Assembly: GCA_023426865.1 (NCBI GenBank)
Contig: JAEZBT010000239.1
Coordinates: 1-7,574 of the forward strand
Reading direction: 5' to 3'
DNA: 7,574 nt
From: Actinomycetes bacterium
Lineage (GTDB): Bacteria > Actinomycetota > Actinomycetes > Actinomycetales > Cellulomonadaceae
Of the stretch, positions 7,444-7,574 are shown in pieces. A program made the translations under genes and the position numbers. Numbering within the stretch: position 1 is the stretch's first letter; each line of letters starts with the position of its first letter. The notes under the pieces were generated by a model. That model made no database searches. It was not told the DNA's origin and was given only the letters and a program-made list of their open reading frames with translations.

Positions 7444-7574
7444 TCAGGACCCTTCGCCCGGCAGCACCCGCAGGTGCCCGCGACGCACGCCGTCGCCGGA
7501 GTCCACCGGGGCCGTGCCGACCGGTCGAGGACGCCCGGCCTCCCCGACCGCCTCGGCGAGGGCGCCCAGGTCGT
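7444..7574 (-). CDS. C-terminal end of a probable DUF3499 family protein (partial)
   Basis: The frame is open from the right edge to a TGA at 7444-7446 and encodes the last 42 residues: DLGALAEAVGEAGRP, then a Pro-rich stretch, then RRGHLRVLPGEGS. A helix of this type followed by R-x-x-HLRVLP at the end resembles, from memory, the C-termini of actinobacterial DUF3499 proteins, which commonly lie upstream of manB (Rv3258c beside Rv3257c in M. tuberculosis). The N-terminal domain lies outside the window, so the family call rests on the tail and the location. Function is unknown. Confidence 0.55.
   Translation of the reverse strand, partial: DLGALAEAVGEAGRPRPVGTAPVDSGDGVRRGHLRVLPGEGS

Overview
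The window is very GC-rich DNA from an actinobacterium. A Micrococcales relative such as Cellulomonas is the best guess from gene content and codon use, but the genus is inferred. It holds seven genes: six complete and one cut by the right edge. They form four or five transcription units.

Left part: ahcY (S-adenosylhomocysteine hydrolase) runs leftward, with a hairpin terminator just past its stop. A 571-base gap (1556-2126) separates it from a rightward operon. The gap must hold the divergent promoters. It contains a GC dip, repeated CGATCG palindromes and, next to the operon, two strong predicted RNA hairpins.

Centre: a complete glycine betaine/proline-betaine type ABC importer of the OpuA/ProU class. 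Its parts are the ATPase with tandem CBS domains (proV/opuAA), the permease (proW/opuAB, ATGA overlap) and the lipoprotein substrate-binding protein (proX/opuAC, after a 93-base spacer with two hairpins). A 16-bp hairpin terminator closes the operon. The ATPase ends in an unusual acidic Gly/Ser/Asp-rich tail after the CBS domains, the place where OpuA-type transporters tune ionic-strength sensing.

Right part: a leftward set runs from the right edge: the C-terminus of a probable DUF3499 protein, a 74-residue zinc-ribbon protein, a short gap with a terminator-like hairpin and a promoter-like hexamer, manB (phosphomannomutase/phosphoglucomutase) and a 66-residue Trm112-like zinc protein overlapping manB by four bases. 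The manB promoter element sits exactly where a leaderless transcript would be expected.

The ahcY and manB neighbourhoods are close together in many actinobacteria, usually with manA and a sugar-isomerase-like gene between them. Here the betaine importer occupies that interval. All genes look like intact members of known families. I saw no mobile element, CRISPR array, tRNA or rRNA, and no clear novel system. The best leads are regulatory: the proV leader, the ProV tail, the hairpins before proX and the leaderless manB start.
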